Shown piece by piece: positions 36,293 through 46,445 of a DNA stretch of 64,000 nt. Each line of letters begins with the position of its first letter. Position 1 is the first letter of the stretch. The stretch covers positions 62,001-126,000 of the forward strand of contig NZ_JAGIPX010000012.1 of the NCBI RefSeq assembly GCF_017814945.1, read 5' to 3'. Origin of the DNA: Paraburkholderia sp. LEh10. Lineage in GTDB: Bacteria; Pseudomonadota; Gammaproteobacteria; Burkholderiales; Burkholderiaceae. Under the pieces are notes generated by a model. It worked only from the letters and a program-made list of their open reading frames with translations. It ran no database searches and was not told the DNA's origin. A program made the translations under genes and the position numbers.

Positions 36293-38059
36293 TTATACGG
36301 TTTCGGATTGCGCCGTCTTTTGCGCTCCGCGCGCGTGGCCGGCTGCGTCGATGACGCCCGCGAGACGGCGGCCCGTGATATAGCCGAAGGTCATGATCGG
36401 GCCGAGTGTGATGCCCGCGCCCGGATAGTTGCCGCCCATCACGCTCGCGCGGTCGTTGCCGACGGCATAAAGTCCATCGATCACAGTGCCGCGCACATCC
36501 AGCACTTCTCCCGTGACGGCTGTGCTGATGCCGTCGAAAGTGCCGAGATCGCCCATGACGACCTTGAGCGCGTAATAGGGACCGTCGCCGATCGGTGCGA
36601 CGCATGGGTTGGGCCGATGTTCGGGATCGGCGAGATAGCGGTTGAATGACGTCGATCCGCGGCAGAACTCAGGGTCTTCGCCGCGTATCGCGCTTGCGTC
36701 GTAGCGGCGCACGGTCGCTTCGAGCGCCGCCGCGTCGATGCCCGCGTTGCGCGCCAGTTCGGCCAGCGTGCGTCCTTTGACGAGGTAGCCGTTGCGCAGC
36801 AGCGGCCCGAGCGGCACAGGTGCGGGCTTTGCGTATCCGAGCCCGTATTTGCGTATCGTCGCGTGACCGCAGATCAGCCACATCGCTGTTTCCCGCTCGT
36901 TGCTGCATGCTTCGATCATCGCCGCGCCTACGTCGTGATACGAGTTCGATTCGTTCGTAAAGCGCCGGCCTTTGCGCGTCACGCCGATGATGCCCGGCTT
37001 ATATCGATCGACCAGATGCGGAAACACGCCGAACGTGCCGTCGCGCATCGGCACACGCGACACGGGCATCCACGCGGCGGGTTGCGGGTAGCGTATCGAC
37101 AGTTGCGCGCCGAGGCTTTCGGCCATGCGTGCGCCGTCGCCCGTGTTGCCTTCCGGCACGGGCGAACAATGCTCGCCGCCGCGCCTCACATGCGGATAGG
37201 CCTTCGCGATACGCGCGATGTCGTGCGAGAAGCCGCCGCATGCGAGCACGACGCCGCGGCGCGCGGTAATGCGCATCTCGCCGTGGGGCTGTTCAACGAT
37301 CGCACCCGTCACGCGCTGGTTCGACACCGTAAGTTCGCGCGCAGCCGTGTTCGTGTGGATTGGAATGCCCAGCGATAGCGCCGATTTCGCGAGCCGCGCG
37401 GCCAGTGCATTGCCGCTTGTGATCTGCACGCCGCGTCTGTAGAGCGCGAGATCTTTCAGATGACTCGCGAGGCGCTTCGCGACATAGGCGGCAGATTTAA
37501 ACGAGCGCGTCGCGTTGAAGAAATGCTTGAGGTCGGCATTCGACGAATTGAACATCATGCCGATGAACGTGATCGTCTTGAGGGGTGGACGCAAGCGCGC
37601 GATGTCGCCGCCGAGATCGCGCGCGTCGTACGGCGCGGCAACGACCGAGCGCCCGATGTCGACGCCGCCAGCCACATTCGGGTGATAGTCGGGATATAGC
37701 GTCGGGACGAATTTCACTTGCGTTTCGCGCTCGAAGAAATCGAGCATCTGCGGGCCCGTATCGAGAAACGCATCGACGGCCGCTTCATCGAAGAATGCGC
37801 CCGTTTCGTTACGCATATACGTTTTCGCCGCTTCGCGCGTATCGCTCACACCATTCGCGCGCGCGTGCCGGTTGCCGGGAATCCATAGCACGCCGCCAGA
37901 AAACGCCGTCGTGCCGCCGAAATACGCTTCCTTTTCGATCACGACGACGTCGAGGCCATGTTTGCGCGCGGTGATGGCCGTCGATAATCCGCCTGCGCCC
38001 GAACCGATCACCAGTACATCGCACGTCAATGTCGCGGGCGTATTGGGGTTTGCTTTCAT
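36293..38059 (-). CDS. KstD/fumarate-reductase-like FAD-dependent dehydrogenase
   Basis: 588 residues. FAD-binding dinucleotide motif VIGSGAGGLSTAITARKHGLDVVVIEKE, the family GGTTAFSGGVLWIPGN, and the FAD/active-site C-terminus VMGGNYPGAGITLGPIMTFGYITGR (both in parts). These match 3-ketosteroid Delta1-dehydrogenases and the related 4-oxocyclohexanecarboxylate desaturases, which introduce C=C next to a ring ketone. No signal peptide, so cytosolic. Start ATG 38059 after GGAGACACAGC. Follows the SDR gene by about 95 bases and precedes NIPSNAP in the same unit. Substrate not proven. Confidence 0.88.
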   Translation of the reverse strand: MKANPNTPATLTCDVLVIGSGAGGLSTAITARKHGLDVVVIEKEAYFGGTTAFSGGVLWIPGNRHARANGVSDTREAAKTYMRNETGAFFDEAAVDAFLDTGPQMLDFFERETQVKFVPTLYPDYHPNVAGGVDIGRSVVAAPYDARDLGGDIARLRPPLKTITFIGMMFNSSNADLKHFFNATRSFKSAAYVAKRLASHLKDLALYRRGVQITSGNALAARLAKSALSLGIPIHTNTAARELTVSNQRVTGAIVEQPHGEMRITARRGVVLACGGFSHDIARIAKAYPHVRRGGEHCSPVPEGNTGDGARMAESLGAQLSIRYPQPAAWMPVSRVPMRDGTFGVFPHLVDRYKPGIIGVTRKGRRFTNESNSYHDVGAAMIEACSNERETAMWLICGHATIRKYGLGYAKPAPVPLGPLLRNGYLVKGRTLAELARNAGIDAAALEATVRRYDASAIRGEDPEFCRGSTSFNRYLADPEHRPNPCVAPIGDGPYYALKVVMGDLGTFDGISTAVTGEVLDVRGTVIDGLYAVGNDRASVMGGNYPGAGITLGPIMTFGYITGRRLAGVIDAAGHARGAQKTAQSETV

Positions 38060-38154
38060 GCTGTGTCTCCTGCCTTCCTCTGATCCCATCCGGGATGCCT
38101 GCTTGCGCACCGCGCTGTGTCCGCTGTGTCCGCTGTGCCTCTAAACCTGCTTCT

Positions 38155-38985
38155 TTAACCTGCCGCGCCGGCTTTCGCGTCGTATCCGGGGCGCGGCACG
38201 AGATCCATCAACATGCATTCCAAGCCGCCGTCGACGACCACCTCCGTTCCGTTCACATAGCCTGCGCGCGGGCTTGCAAGAAACGCGACGACGTCCGCGA
38301 TATCGACGGGCTCGCCGATGCGGCGGCTCGCCGTCATTGCGCTGCGCCGCTGTTCGATATCGCCGTGCGCGTAGAACGACGCGGACAGCGGCGTGCGGAT
38401 CATGCCCGGACAGACGGCATTGCTGCGCACGCCGCGCGGGCCCCACTCGGCTGCGATCTGCTTCGACAGCATCGCGACAGCGGCTTTGCCCGGACTGTAC
38501 GCGCCGCTCCACGTTTGCGGATGATGCGCAGCCACCGACGCCACATGCACGAGGCTGCCCGCGCCTTTGCTCAGCATTGCACGGCCGAACGCCTGCGAGC
38601 ACAGCATGTAACCGGTGAGATTGACCTGAAGCATCGCGTTCCATGCGTCGAGCGCAATGTCTTCAATGCCGCCCGGCCGCAAAAGACCTGCGTTGTTGAC
38701 GAGCACGTCCGCTGCGCCGAGCGTTTCTTCAACGCGCGCCGCCGTCGCTTCGACGCTTGTTGCATCGCCGATATCGCAGGCGAATGCATGGGCTTCGATT
38801 CCGTTTGCGCTCAGGGTCCGCGCGAGGTCTTCGCACTTCGCCGCCTCGCGATCCAGCAGCGCAAGACGCGCGCCGCTTTCACCGAGTACTTTTGCAATCG
38901 CACTGCCGATACCGCCTGCCGCGCCCGTCACGACGCAAACCCTTCCTTCAATGCCGAGCCAATTGCCGCTGATTTGATTAGTCAT
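38155..38985 (-). CDS. Short-chain dehydrogenase/reductase
   Basis: 276 residues, classical SDR. Cofactor motif VTGAAGGIGSAIAKVLG, NNAG in DVLVNNAGLL, catalytic Ser in LVHVASVAAHH and the Tyr-x-x-x-Lys in GAYSPGKAAV, then VCPGMIRTPL. Probably oxidises a ring alcohol to the ketone that the following flavoprotein would use. First gene of the operon; divergent from the AraC-type regulator, 162 bases away. ATG 38985 after ATGGAGATTCGG. Confidence 0.9.
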   Translation of the reverse strand: MTNQISGNWLGIEGRVCVVTGAAGGIGSAIAKVLGESGARLALLDREAAKCEDLARTLSANGIEAHAFACDIGDATSVEATAARVEETLGAADVLVNNAGLLRPGGIEDIALDAWNAMLQVNLTGYMLCSQAFGRAMLSKGAGSLVHVASVAAHHPQTWSGAYSPGKAAVAMLSKQIAAEWGPRGVRSNAVCPGMIRTPLSASFYAHGDIEQRRSAMTASRRIGEPVDIADVVAFLASPRAGYVNGTEVVVDGGLECMLMDLVPRPGYDAKAGAAG

Positions 38986-39147
38986 CCGAATCTCCATGTG
39001 GTTTCTTCTATCGACGCGCCTCACATCAGGCCGACCGATTCATGGAGAAAAGTATAGTGACGCGCTCGTTGCGCGCATTGGACAAACGGCGCGCATCGCA
39101 GGACAATTCGTACACGGCAATCATCTTGCGCGGGACGACAGCAACGC

Positions 39148-40041
39148 ATGAGGAAAATCCCTAACTACGATTTGTACGGCGAATCCGCCCGCCCGCCGTG
39201 GTTCGACGCATTCAATTTCGAGTGGATTCCCGAGCGCAGCCGGCCGAACGACTGGCAAATCGCCGCGCACCGGCACGATGCGTTATTGCAGGTGCTATAC
39301 ATTCGCAGCGGGAGCGGGCATGTCGTGATCGAGAGCGAAAAGCACACGTTTTCGCCGCCTTGCATTGTCGTGTTGCCTGCGCAAACGGTGCATGGTTTCG
39401 TCTTCTCGCCTGAGATCGACGGGCTGGTGATTACGGCTGCGCAGCGCGCGCTGGAGTCGCTTTCGAAAGCGATAGCGCCGGGACTGCTGCCCGTGCTTCA
39501 GCGCGCCGCAGTGATTCCCGTGAAGCCCTCAGCGGGCGACGACACGCTAATGCCGCTCTTTACGCTGCTCGAACAGGAATTCCGTGGCAACGCACGCGGC
39601 CATATCGCGGCGGGCATGTCGTTGATGATTGCACTTTTCGTGCAAGTGGCGAGGTTGGGCGACGCCGCGGCGATGCCCGCGACGAGTGCCGTCGCCGATC
39701 GCCGCAGCGGGCAGATCAGGCGCTTTCGCGAACTGGTCGCCGCGCATTTCCGCGAGCATCGGCCCGTCGAGTTCTACGCGGAGAAGCTGGGCATTACGAC
39801 TGCGCAATTAAGCCGCATCTGTCGTGACGAACTCGGTCATTCGCCGATGTCACTCGTCAATGAGCATCTGATACGCGAGGCGCAACGCGATCTGGTCTAT
39901 TCAGGTCTGACGATCAAGCAGATCGCCCATGCGCTCGGCTTCGAGGACGCGGCCTATTTCAGCCGCTATTTCCGCAAGCAGACGGGCGCGACGCCCAAGG
40001 CATTCCAAGCCGCCGCGCACACCGATTTGTCTTTGAACTAA
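39148..40041 (+). CDS. AraC-family regulator, PobR-like
   Basis: 297 residues. N-terminal cupin effector domain with IAAHRHDALLQVLYI and CIVVLPAQTVHGFVF. The C-terminal double helix-turn-helix has HRPVEFYAEKLGITTAQLSRICRDELG and LVYSGLTIKQIAHALGFEDAAYFSRYFRKQTGATPKAF (AraC signature). Similar to PobR regulators of 4-hydroxybenzoate hydroxylase. It is divergent from the SDR-flavoprotein operon and convergent with pobA, so it could serve both. In related species pobR usually diverges from pobA, so the arrangement is notable. Confidence 0.85.
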   Translation: MRKIPNYDLYGESARPPWFDAFNFEWIPERSRPNDWQIAAHRHDALLQVLYIRSGSGHVVIESEKHTFSPPCIVVLPAQTVHGFVFSPEIDGLVITAAQRALESLSKAIAPGLLPVLQRAAVIPVKPSAGDDTLMPLFTLLEQEFRGNARGHIAAGMSLMIALFVQVARLGDAAAMPATSAVADRRSGQIRRFRELVAAHFREHRPVEFYAEKLGITTAQLSRICRDELGHSPMSLVNEHLIREAQRDLVYSGLTIKQIAHALGFEDAAYFSRYFRKQTGATPKAFQAAAHTDLSLN

Positions 40042-40053
40042 AGGCTTGCCGCT

Positions 40054-41265
<1,212 letters not shown>

Positions 41266-41441
41266 TCAAAGTGTGCCGGCCCCGCTCTTATCGAGCAACG
41301 TAATAGCGTGAATAAGCGTTATCTCCATTCGCGATAGTAGTGAACCACGGGTTTTCCCTCATTACGGCTTTGAGCTTAATGGAAGCGTAATGTCGGCTGT
41401 CTTTGACAGACGAACTCACAAATCGAACAACAGAGGTCATC

Positions 41442-41804
41442 ATGAAAGCACGCAATGCCCTGAAGCTGATCGTCGTCGCGGGATGCATCGCACTAGCGTC
41501 GAATGTTTATGCGCAGGCCAGCGACTCCATGTCGATGGCGTCGACTCCGGCTGCAAGCACATGGAAGGGGAAAGCCACGCCAGCGGACAAGAAGCTGGCC
41601 CGCGATGTCCGCAAGGCATTGTCCAAGGCGCCCAATTTCAATGTGTCGAACGTGTTCGTGCGCGCGCGTAACGGCGCCGTGACCTTGTCAGGTTCCGTCG
41701 TGGACGGCTCGCAGATCGCGCAGGCTACGGAAGTGACGAAAGGCGTGGACGGCGTCACGTCGGTGAGCAACAAGCTGACGCTCTATTCGCGCGGGAATCA
41801 GTAA
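41442..41804 (+). CDS. BON-domain periplasmic protein
   Basis: 120 residues. Signal peptide ends SNVYA before QASDS. A Ser/Met-rich linker leads to one BON domain (about 48-115): DKKLARDVRKALSKAPNF, NGAVTLSGSVVDGSQIAQATEVTKGVDGVTSVSNKLTL. The family (OsmY-like) is tied to membrane or osmotic stress in the periplasm. ATG at 41442 follows CAGAGGTCATC. Monocistronic, with its own upstream spacer of about 215 bases. Confidence 0.88.
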   Translation: MKARNALKLIVVAGCIALASNVYAQASDSMSMASTPAASTWKGKATPADKKLARDVRKALSKAPNFNVSNVFVRARNGAVTLSGSVVDGSQIAQATEVTKGVDGVTSVSNKLTLYSRGNQ

Positions 41805-41832
41805 GCCGTTGAGCACGCGTGACGGGGATAGG

Positions 41833-42294
41833 TCACGTTCGTTTGACTTGCCCCGTCGCTTCGAGGATCGCCTGCCTGATGCGCGGATACGTTCCGCAGC
41901 GGCAAATGATGCCGCGCAGCGCGCAGTCGATATCTTTTGAACTCGGGTTCGGATTGCGCTGTATCAGCGCGCTCGCCGCCATCAGTTGCGCACTCTGGCA
42001 ATAGCCGCATTGCACGACATCGATCCGCGCCCACGCCTCTTTCAGCGCGCGCACGTGCGGCCCTTGCAGTCCTTCAATGGTCGTGATGCTCTGTGCGCCG
42101 ATAGCCGAAAGCTTTTCTTGGCACGAGCGCTTCGCCTCTTTGCCGACATGCACCGTGCACGCGCCGCATATGCCGACGCCGCAGCCGAACTTCGTCCCCG
42201 TCATTTTCAGTTCACAGCGCAAGACCCAGAGCAGCGGCGTCGCGGGATCGGAGTGCACCTCGACCGTCTTGCCATTGATATTCAGCCTGCGCAT
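41833..42294 (-). CDS. 2Fe-2S small subunit of a molybdenum aldehyde/N-heterocycle oxidase
   Basis: 153 residues. N-terminal plant-type [2Fe-2S] site CGVGICGACTVHV with a further Cys at KRSCQEKLS. C-terminal helical [2Fe-2S] domain: CGYCQSAQLM and IICRCGTYPRIRQAI. Electron-transfer partner of the large subunit encoded upstream; homologous to IorA, the small subunit of isoquinoline 1-oxidoreductase. Its first 13 bases overlap the end of the large-subunit gene, so translation is coupled. Order (large first) is the reverse of the iorAB order. Confidence 0.92.
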   Translation of the reverse strand: MRRLNINGKTVEVHSDPATPLLWVLRCELKMTGTKFGCGVGICGACTVHVGKEAKRSCQEKLSAIGAQSITTIEGLQGPHVRALKEAWARIDVVQCGYCQSAQLMAASALIQRNPNPSSKDIDCALRGIICRCGTYPRIRQAILEATGQVKRT

Positions 42295-44585
42295 GTCGCG
42301 TCCTCCGAATACAGCCTGACTTTCAGCGGCAATGTGCGGTGGCGGATACCCGTCAGTGCGAACAGGGCATTCGCGACGGCGGGCGCGACGGGCGGCACGG
42401 CGGACTCGCCAACGCCTTGCGGATGGCTGGTGGACGGCATGATCTCGACTGAAATGTCGGGGCATTCATCCATCCGCACCACGTCGAATTCGCTATACAG
42501 GCTCTGCACGACGGCACCGTCGTCGATCGTGATCTCTTCCTTCAGCGCAGCGGAGAGACCGAAGACGATCGCCCCTTCCACCTGCTGCCTGATGAGATTC
42601 GGGTTCACCGGCAAGCCGCAGTCGATCGCGCAATACACGTGATCGACCTTCACTGCATTGCCCGCTTCCATCGACACATCCGCGACCTGTGCGACCACAC
42701 TGCCGAATGCTTCGTGCAACGCGACGCCGCGTGCGTGGCTCACGCCCTTGTCCGTCCACACTGCGGGCGCACGCCAGCGCGACATGCTCGCCACGCGCTG
42801 CAAAACCGCGAGATGCCGCGGATGCTGCGCGAGCAGGCTCGCGCGAAACGCGACGGGATCTTTGCCCGCCGCCGCAGCGAGTTCGTCGATAAAGCTCTCG
42901 ATGAAAAACGCCTGATGCGAATGGCCAACCGAGCGCCAGAAGCCGACGGGCATGGGGAGATCGACGGTGCGTTGCCCAATCCACACGTTCGGCATTTCAT
43001 AAGGCTGATCGAATGCGCCCTCGGAAACGGTCTTGTCGAAATTGATGCCGGGATCAGGAACGCGGTAGTTGCGCGCGAGCCAGCTTGCGACGATCGACTG
43101 GCTCACCGACGCGTTGTGCCATGCAGTCAGTTGTCCCTGCGCATCGAGTCCCGCCTTGAAACGCGACAGGCACGCAGGACGATAGAAGTCGTGGCGCATG
43201 TCTTGCGCGCGCGTCCAGAGTGTTTGCACAGGACGTCCGTCGGCTTCGCGTGCAATCGCAACCGCCTGCGCGATGAAGTCGACTTCGAGCCTGCGCCCGA
43301 ATGCGCCGCCGATCAATTGCTGTTGCAGATCGACCTGGTCCGTATCGATGCCGAGCAGATGCGCGACGTGCATGCGCGCGACAGCGGGCACCTGTGTCGC
43401 TGTCCATACTGTCGCCTTGCCGTCCTTGACCTGCGCGGTGCAATTGACGGGCTCCAGCGCGGCGTGCGCGAGATACGGCGCGTGATATTCGGCCGTAAGC
43501 GTTTGCGCGGCGCGGCGCAGTGCGCCATCGACGTCGCCATGCGAATACCATGCGTGGCCTTCGCTGTCGTCGAGCGCCTGCGAGAGACGCTTTTCGACCT
43601 CGAGGTTGGTCAGGCCTTTGGCCGGCCCATCGTTCCATTCGATATTGAGCACGTCTAGCGCGTTCATCGCGATGAACATGTTCTCGGCGATCACGGCAAC
43701 GCCTCCCGTGCCGCCGTTGTACGCATCGACAGCGAGGACCTTGTGCACGCCGGGCGTCGCCTGCGCTTTCGAGCCGTCGAAACGGCGCACGCTGCCGCCC
43801 AGCGTCGGGCACATCGAGATGCTCGCGTAAAGCAGTCCCTCTGGGACGACATCGATGCCGAAGCGCGCGCTGCCATTCATTTTCGCGGCGGCTTCGATAC
43901 GCGCGAGCGGCTTGCCGATCAGCGTGAACCTGTCCGGCGACTTGAGCACGAGTTTGCGCGGCAATGACTGCCGCGCCGCCGCAGCGGCAAGCTGTCCGAA
44001 CGATGCGCTGCGCGCCGCGCCGTGCCGCACCATGCCCTTTTCGATGCGGCATTCTGCGGCCTTCACGTTCCAGCGTTCGGCGGCCGCCGCGATCAGCATC
44101 GCGCGTGCGCATGCGCCTGCTTCGCGCATGGGTTGCCAGAGGTCATTCATGCTGGATGAACCGCCCGTCATTACCGTGCCGAAGTCGCGCGCGAGCTTGC
44201 GCGCAAGCCATACGGCCAGTTCCTTGATGACGCCGTCATTGTCGGAGCGAAACGGCAGATCGCCGACCACGCTTTCGACGTTGTTATAGATGCCGTCGAG
44301 CGGTGCATCGGCGACACGGATATCCGCCCAGTTCGCGTCCAGCTCCTCGGCGACCAGCATCGCGAGCCCCGTGTGCACGCCCTGTCCCATCTCCGCGCGG
44401 CACATCATCACCGTGACCGTGTCGTCGGCGGCAATCTTCACGTAGCCGTTGAGCACCGCTTCGCCGGCATGCACGGGCATCGTCATCGACGTGACGAGCC
44501 GCTGGCGCGGCGGCAGCACGGACCATCCGATAACCAGCGCACCGGCTGCGCCCGCGCCGCCCAGCACGAAGGTTCGACGCTTCAT
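42282..44585 (-). CDS. Molybdopterin-binding large subunit, IorB-like
   Basis: 767 residues. Twin-arginine-like N-terminus MKRRTFVLGGAGAAGALVIGW suggests Tat export. The xanthine oxidase-type molybdenum domains follow, e.g. LNGYVKIAADDTVTVMMCRAEMGQGVHTGLAM and ERWNVKAAECRIEKG, then CYFQ-like C-terminal motifs DCGLPVNPNLIRQQVEGAIVFG and ESAVPPVAPAVANALFALTG. It pairs with the small subunit to oxidise aldehydes or N-heterocycles. No third (cytochrome c) subunit and no xdhC-type maturation gene lie here. Substrate unknown. Confidence 0.88.
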   Translation of the reverse strand: MKRRTFVLGGAGAAGALVIGWSVLPPRQRLVTSMTMPVHAGEAVLNGYVKIAADDTVTVMMCRAEMGQGVHTGLAMLVAEELDANWADIRVADAPLDGIYNNVESVVGDLPFRSDNDGVIKELAVWLARKLARDFGTVMTGGSSSMNDLWQPMREAGACARAMLIAAAAERWNVKAAECRIEKGMVRHGAARSASFGQLAAAAARQSLPRKLVLKSPDRFTLIGKPLARIEAAAKMNGSARFGIDVVPEGLLYASISMCPTLGGSVRRFDGSKAQATPGVHKVLAVDAYNGGTGGVAVIAENMFIAMNALDVLNIEWNDGPAKGLTNLEVEKRLSQALDDSEGHAWYSHGDVDGALRRAAQTLTAEYHAPYLAHAALEPVNCTAQVKDGKATVWTATQVPAVARMHVAHLLGIDTDQVDLQQQLIGGAFGRRLEVDFIAQAVAIAREADGRPVQTLWTRAQDMRHDFYRPACLSRFKAGLDAQGQLTAWHNASVSQSIVASWLARNYRVPDPGINFDKTVSEGAFDQPYEMPNVWIGQRTVDLPMPVGFWRSVGHSHQAFFIESFIDELAAAAGKDPVAFRASLLAQHPRHLAVLQRVASMSRWRAPAVWTDKGVSHARGVALHEAFGSVVAQVADVSMEAGNAVKVDHVYCAIDCGLPVNPNLIRQQVEGAIVFGLSAALKEEITIDDGAVVQSLYSEFDVVRMDECPDISVEIMPSTSHPQGVGESAVPPVAPAVANALFALTGIRHRTLPLKVRLYSEDATCAG

Positions 44586-44999
44586 CGCATCTCTCAGAGG
44601 AATCCAGCCTGGACACCAGTAAAACGCAGCAATGACGGCGCAAGTGAAAGCCTGCGAATTCAAACGCCCGTCAATGCGCGCCGATCACTCCGGTCAACGT
44701 TCATATTAGTGCGCATTGCGGCATTCCGGCGTATTGAATGAACTGCAAATCAAGCCTGAAAAGATTGCGACGATGCGGCAATTCCCGGATTGCCGATGAG
44801 TGGAAACGAAGCGCAAAAAGCGGGCACTCACGGGTGCGTTGCAGAAGCGCTCCATCCAAGCCGCATCAAGGCTTTCGCGCAGGCGGACTACGATGTTGCA
44901 CCGCGATCCGAACGCAGTGGCATATCGCTTGCATTGAAGAGCGACAAGCGCTGTGTCACGACGACCGCTTGGTCTCGGCAGTCGCACAGGAGAAAACAG
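44586..44999. other. 414-bp spacer between the molybdenum oxidase and a small peptide gene
   Basis: No convincing protein-coding frame. Carries an inverted repeat at 44776-44795 and should hold promoters for the flanking divergent units. Confidence 0.4.
44776..44795. repeat. Perfect 7-6-7 inverted repeat
   Basis: CGGCAAT-TCCCGG-ATTGCCG. Located about 190 bases upstream of the molybdenum oxidase start. Possible operator; no assigned regulator. Confidence 0.4.
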
Positions 45000-45074
45000 A
45001 TGCCTTATCTGATTGGTTGGTTGCTCGGCGTGCCGCTTATCGTCCTTGTGATTCTGTATCTGATTTTCCACTAA
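45000..45074 (+). CDS. 24-residue membrane peptide
   Basis: MPYLIGWLLGVPLIVLVILYLIFH: one strongly hydrophobic segment, so a single-pass inner-membrane peptide. It has ACAGGAGAAAACAG as a good ribosome-binding site, and a perfect hairpin follows about 50 bases later. Such short hydrophobic proteins recur in Burkholderiales, but I cannot assign a role. Expression is not shown. Confidence 0.6.
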   Translation: MPYLIGWLLGVPLIVLVILYLIFH

Positions 45075-45125
45075 GGACACACAGCTATTGCGGTCATTGC
45101 GGCCGCACGAAGTCATTTAACAGCA

Positions 45126-45158
45126 GGCGCGGCGACCATTCTGCACGGTCGCCGCGCC
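45126..45158. terminator. Hairpin after the membrane peptide and before acvB end
   Basis: Perfect 12-base stem GGCGCGGCGACC/GGTCGCCGCGCC with a 9-base loop. On the minus strand it follows the acvB stop by 10 bases, on the plus strand the peptide gene. Likely bidirectional. Confidence 0.7.
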
Positions 45159-45167
45159 GCTTCAACT

Positions 45168-46445
45168 TCAGACTTTGCCTGCCTGCTTTTTCAGTGCGCC
45201 GAGAATGCGCTTTTCGAGCGCGGCATAGTCATGCCCGAAATGATGATCGCCGGACGTGCGGATCACTTCGATGCCCGTCTTGGTCAGCGCCGGGCAAAGC
45301 GTGTCTTGCTCGTGTTCGCCATAGAAGCACTGCACGATCTTCGGCGGCAGGCGCGCGAACTCGGGCTTCACCTGCAAGGCCTTGTCGCTGGCGGGCATGC
45401 CGAGCCACCCCGTCACGCGGATCTGGAAGTCCGCGGAGGGCGCGAAGCCGAGCAGCGAAATCAGCGATACCTTCGTGCGCACGGCGTCGGGTAAGCGGTT
45501 GTACGCGAACGGCATGACATCGGCGCCGAACGAATAACCGATCAGCGCCACATGATCGGCATGCCAGCGGGTCGTGTAGGTTTGCAGCACGCGCGCGAGA
45601 TCGTGGCTCGTCTGCTGCGGCGAGCGCTCGGACCAGAAGTAACGCAGACTGTCCCAGCCGATCACGGACACGCCGTCCTTCCGCAGTTCTTCCGCGATGG
45701 TCTTGTCGAGGTCGCGCCAGCCGCCGTCACCGGAGATCACGATCGCCATCAAACCCGTCGGATGCGCGGCGGGCAGCTCGATCAAAGGCAGGTCGGAGAC
45801 ATCTTCTTCCTTCATCGCGACGGTACGCAGATGCGGTGTCGTCAGATCGACGATGCGCTGCGTGCCGGCGGAAGCGTTCGCGTCCGTTTCCGCGAAACCG
45901 GGCAAACCGGGGCCGTGCGTCACGGTCGGGTCCGGCGGGCACGGGTTGAAGCGCTTGTCGAGATCGCGCTGCGCGGCCACCGTCACCGCGCCCGCCACCG
46001 TGTTCTCCGGCGCCTGCTTCAGCACCTGGATCGCGAGCGTCGCGCCCTGGCCCGTGCCCGCGACGATCGGCATGAAATAGCGGTTCGACTGCACCTGCCG
46101 TTCGAGCTGATGGCTCACGGCTTCCGCATCGCCCACCAGTTGATGACATGTCTCTTTCTTCGCGGCGAGATTCGCCGCGTACTTCGCCGTATCGACGCCG
46201 ACCACCATCGCGCCGTTCTTCGCGAGGGCATCGGCGGCCTGCTGGTCGGCCGGATTCCAGCCGGTCTCGCGTGAGAACAGCACGACGAAGCCGCGTACTT
46301 CGCCCGCAGGCCTCGTCACCGTAACCTGCCCGTAACGGCCGCCGGACACGGTTTCATAGGCGTGCGCCGTCGGCGCGACGGCCGCGAGCGCGCACAGCGA
46401 AACGCTCGCCAGCGCGGCGAGCCGGTAAAACTTTTGCATGGTCAT
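45168..46445 (-). CDS. acvB: AcvB/VirJ-family periplasmic hydrolase
   Basis: 425 residues. Signal peptide MTMQKFYRLAALASVSLCALAAVAPTAHA. Alpha/beta-hydrolase-type VirJ domain in the second half: LMAIVISGDGGWRDLDKTIAEEL, then the nucleophile-elbow motif IGYSFGADVMPFAYN and later DHHFGHDY (His). In Agrobacterium AcvB hydrolyses aminoacyl-phosphatidylglycerol made by the MprF-like LpiA; the linkage here fits. The ATG overlaps the mprF stop (ATGA). Its start was taken at 46445. Confidence 0.9.
   Translation of the reverse strand: MTMQKFYRLAALASVSLCALAAVAPTAHAYETVSGGRYGQVTVTRPAGEVRGFVVLFSRETGWNPADQQAADALAKNGAMVVGVDTAKYAANLAAKKETCHQLVGDAEAVSHQLERQVQSNRYFMPIVAGTGQGATLAIQVLKQAPENTVAGAVTVAAQRDLDKRFNPCPPDPTVTHGPGLPGFAETDANASAGTQRIVDLTTPHLRTVAMKEEDVSDLPLIELPAAHPTGLMAIVISGDGGWRDLDKTIAEELRKDGVSVIGWDSLRYFWSERSPQQTSHDLARVLQTYTTRWHADHVALIGYSFGADVMPFAYNRLPDAVRTKVSLISLLGFAPSADFQIRVTGWLGMPASDKALQVKPEFARLPPKIVQCFYGEHEQDTLCPALTKTGIEVIRTSGDHHFGHDYAALEKRILGALKKQAGKV

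Noticed and set aside
44706..45116. Minus-strand 136-residue open frame
   Set aside because: No ribosome-binding site, antisense to the small membrane-peptide gene, no protein-like segments.
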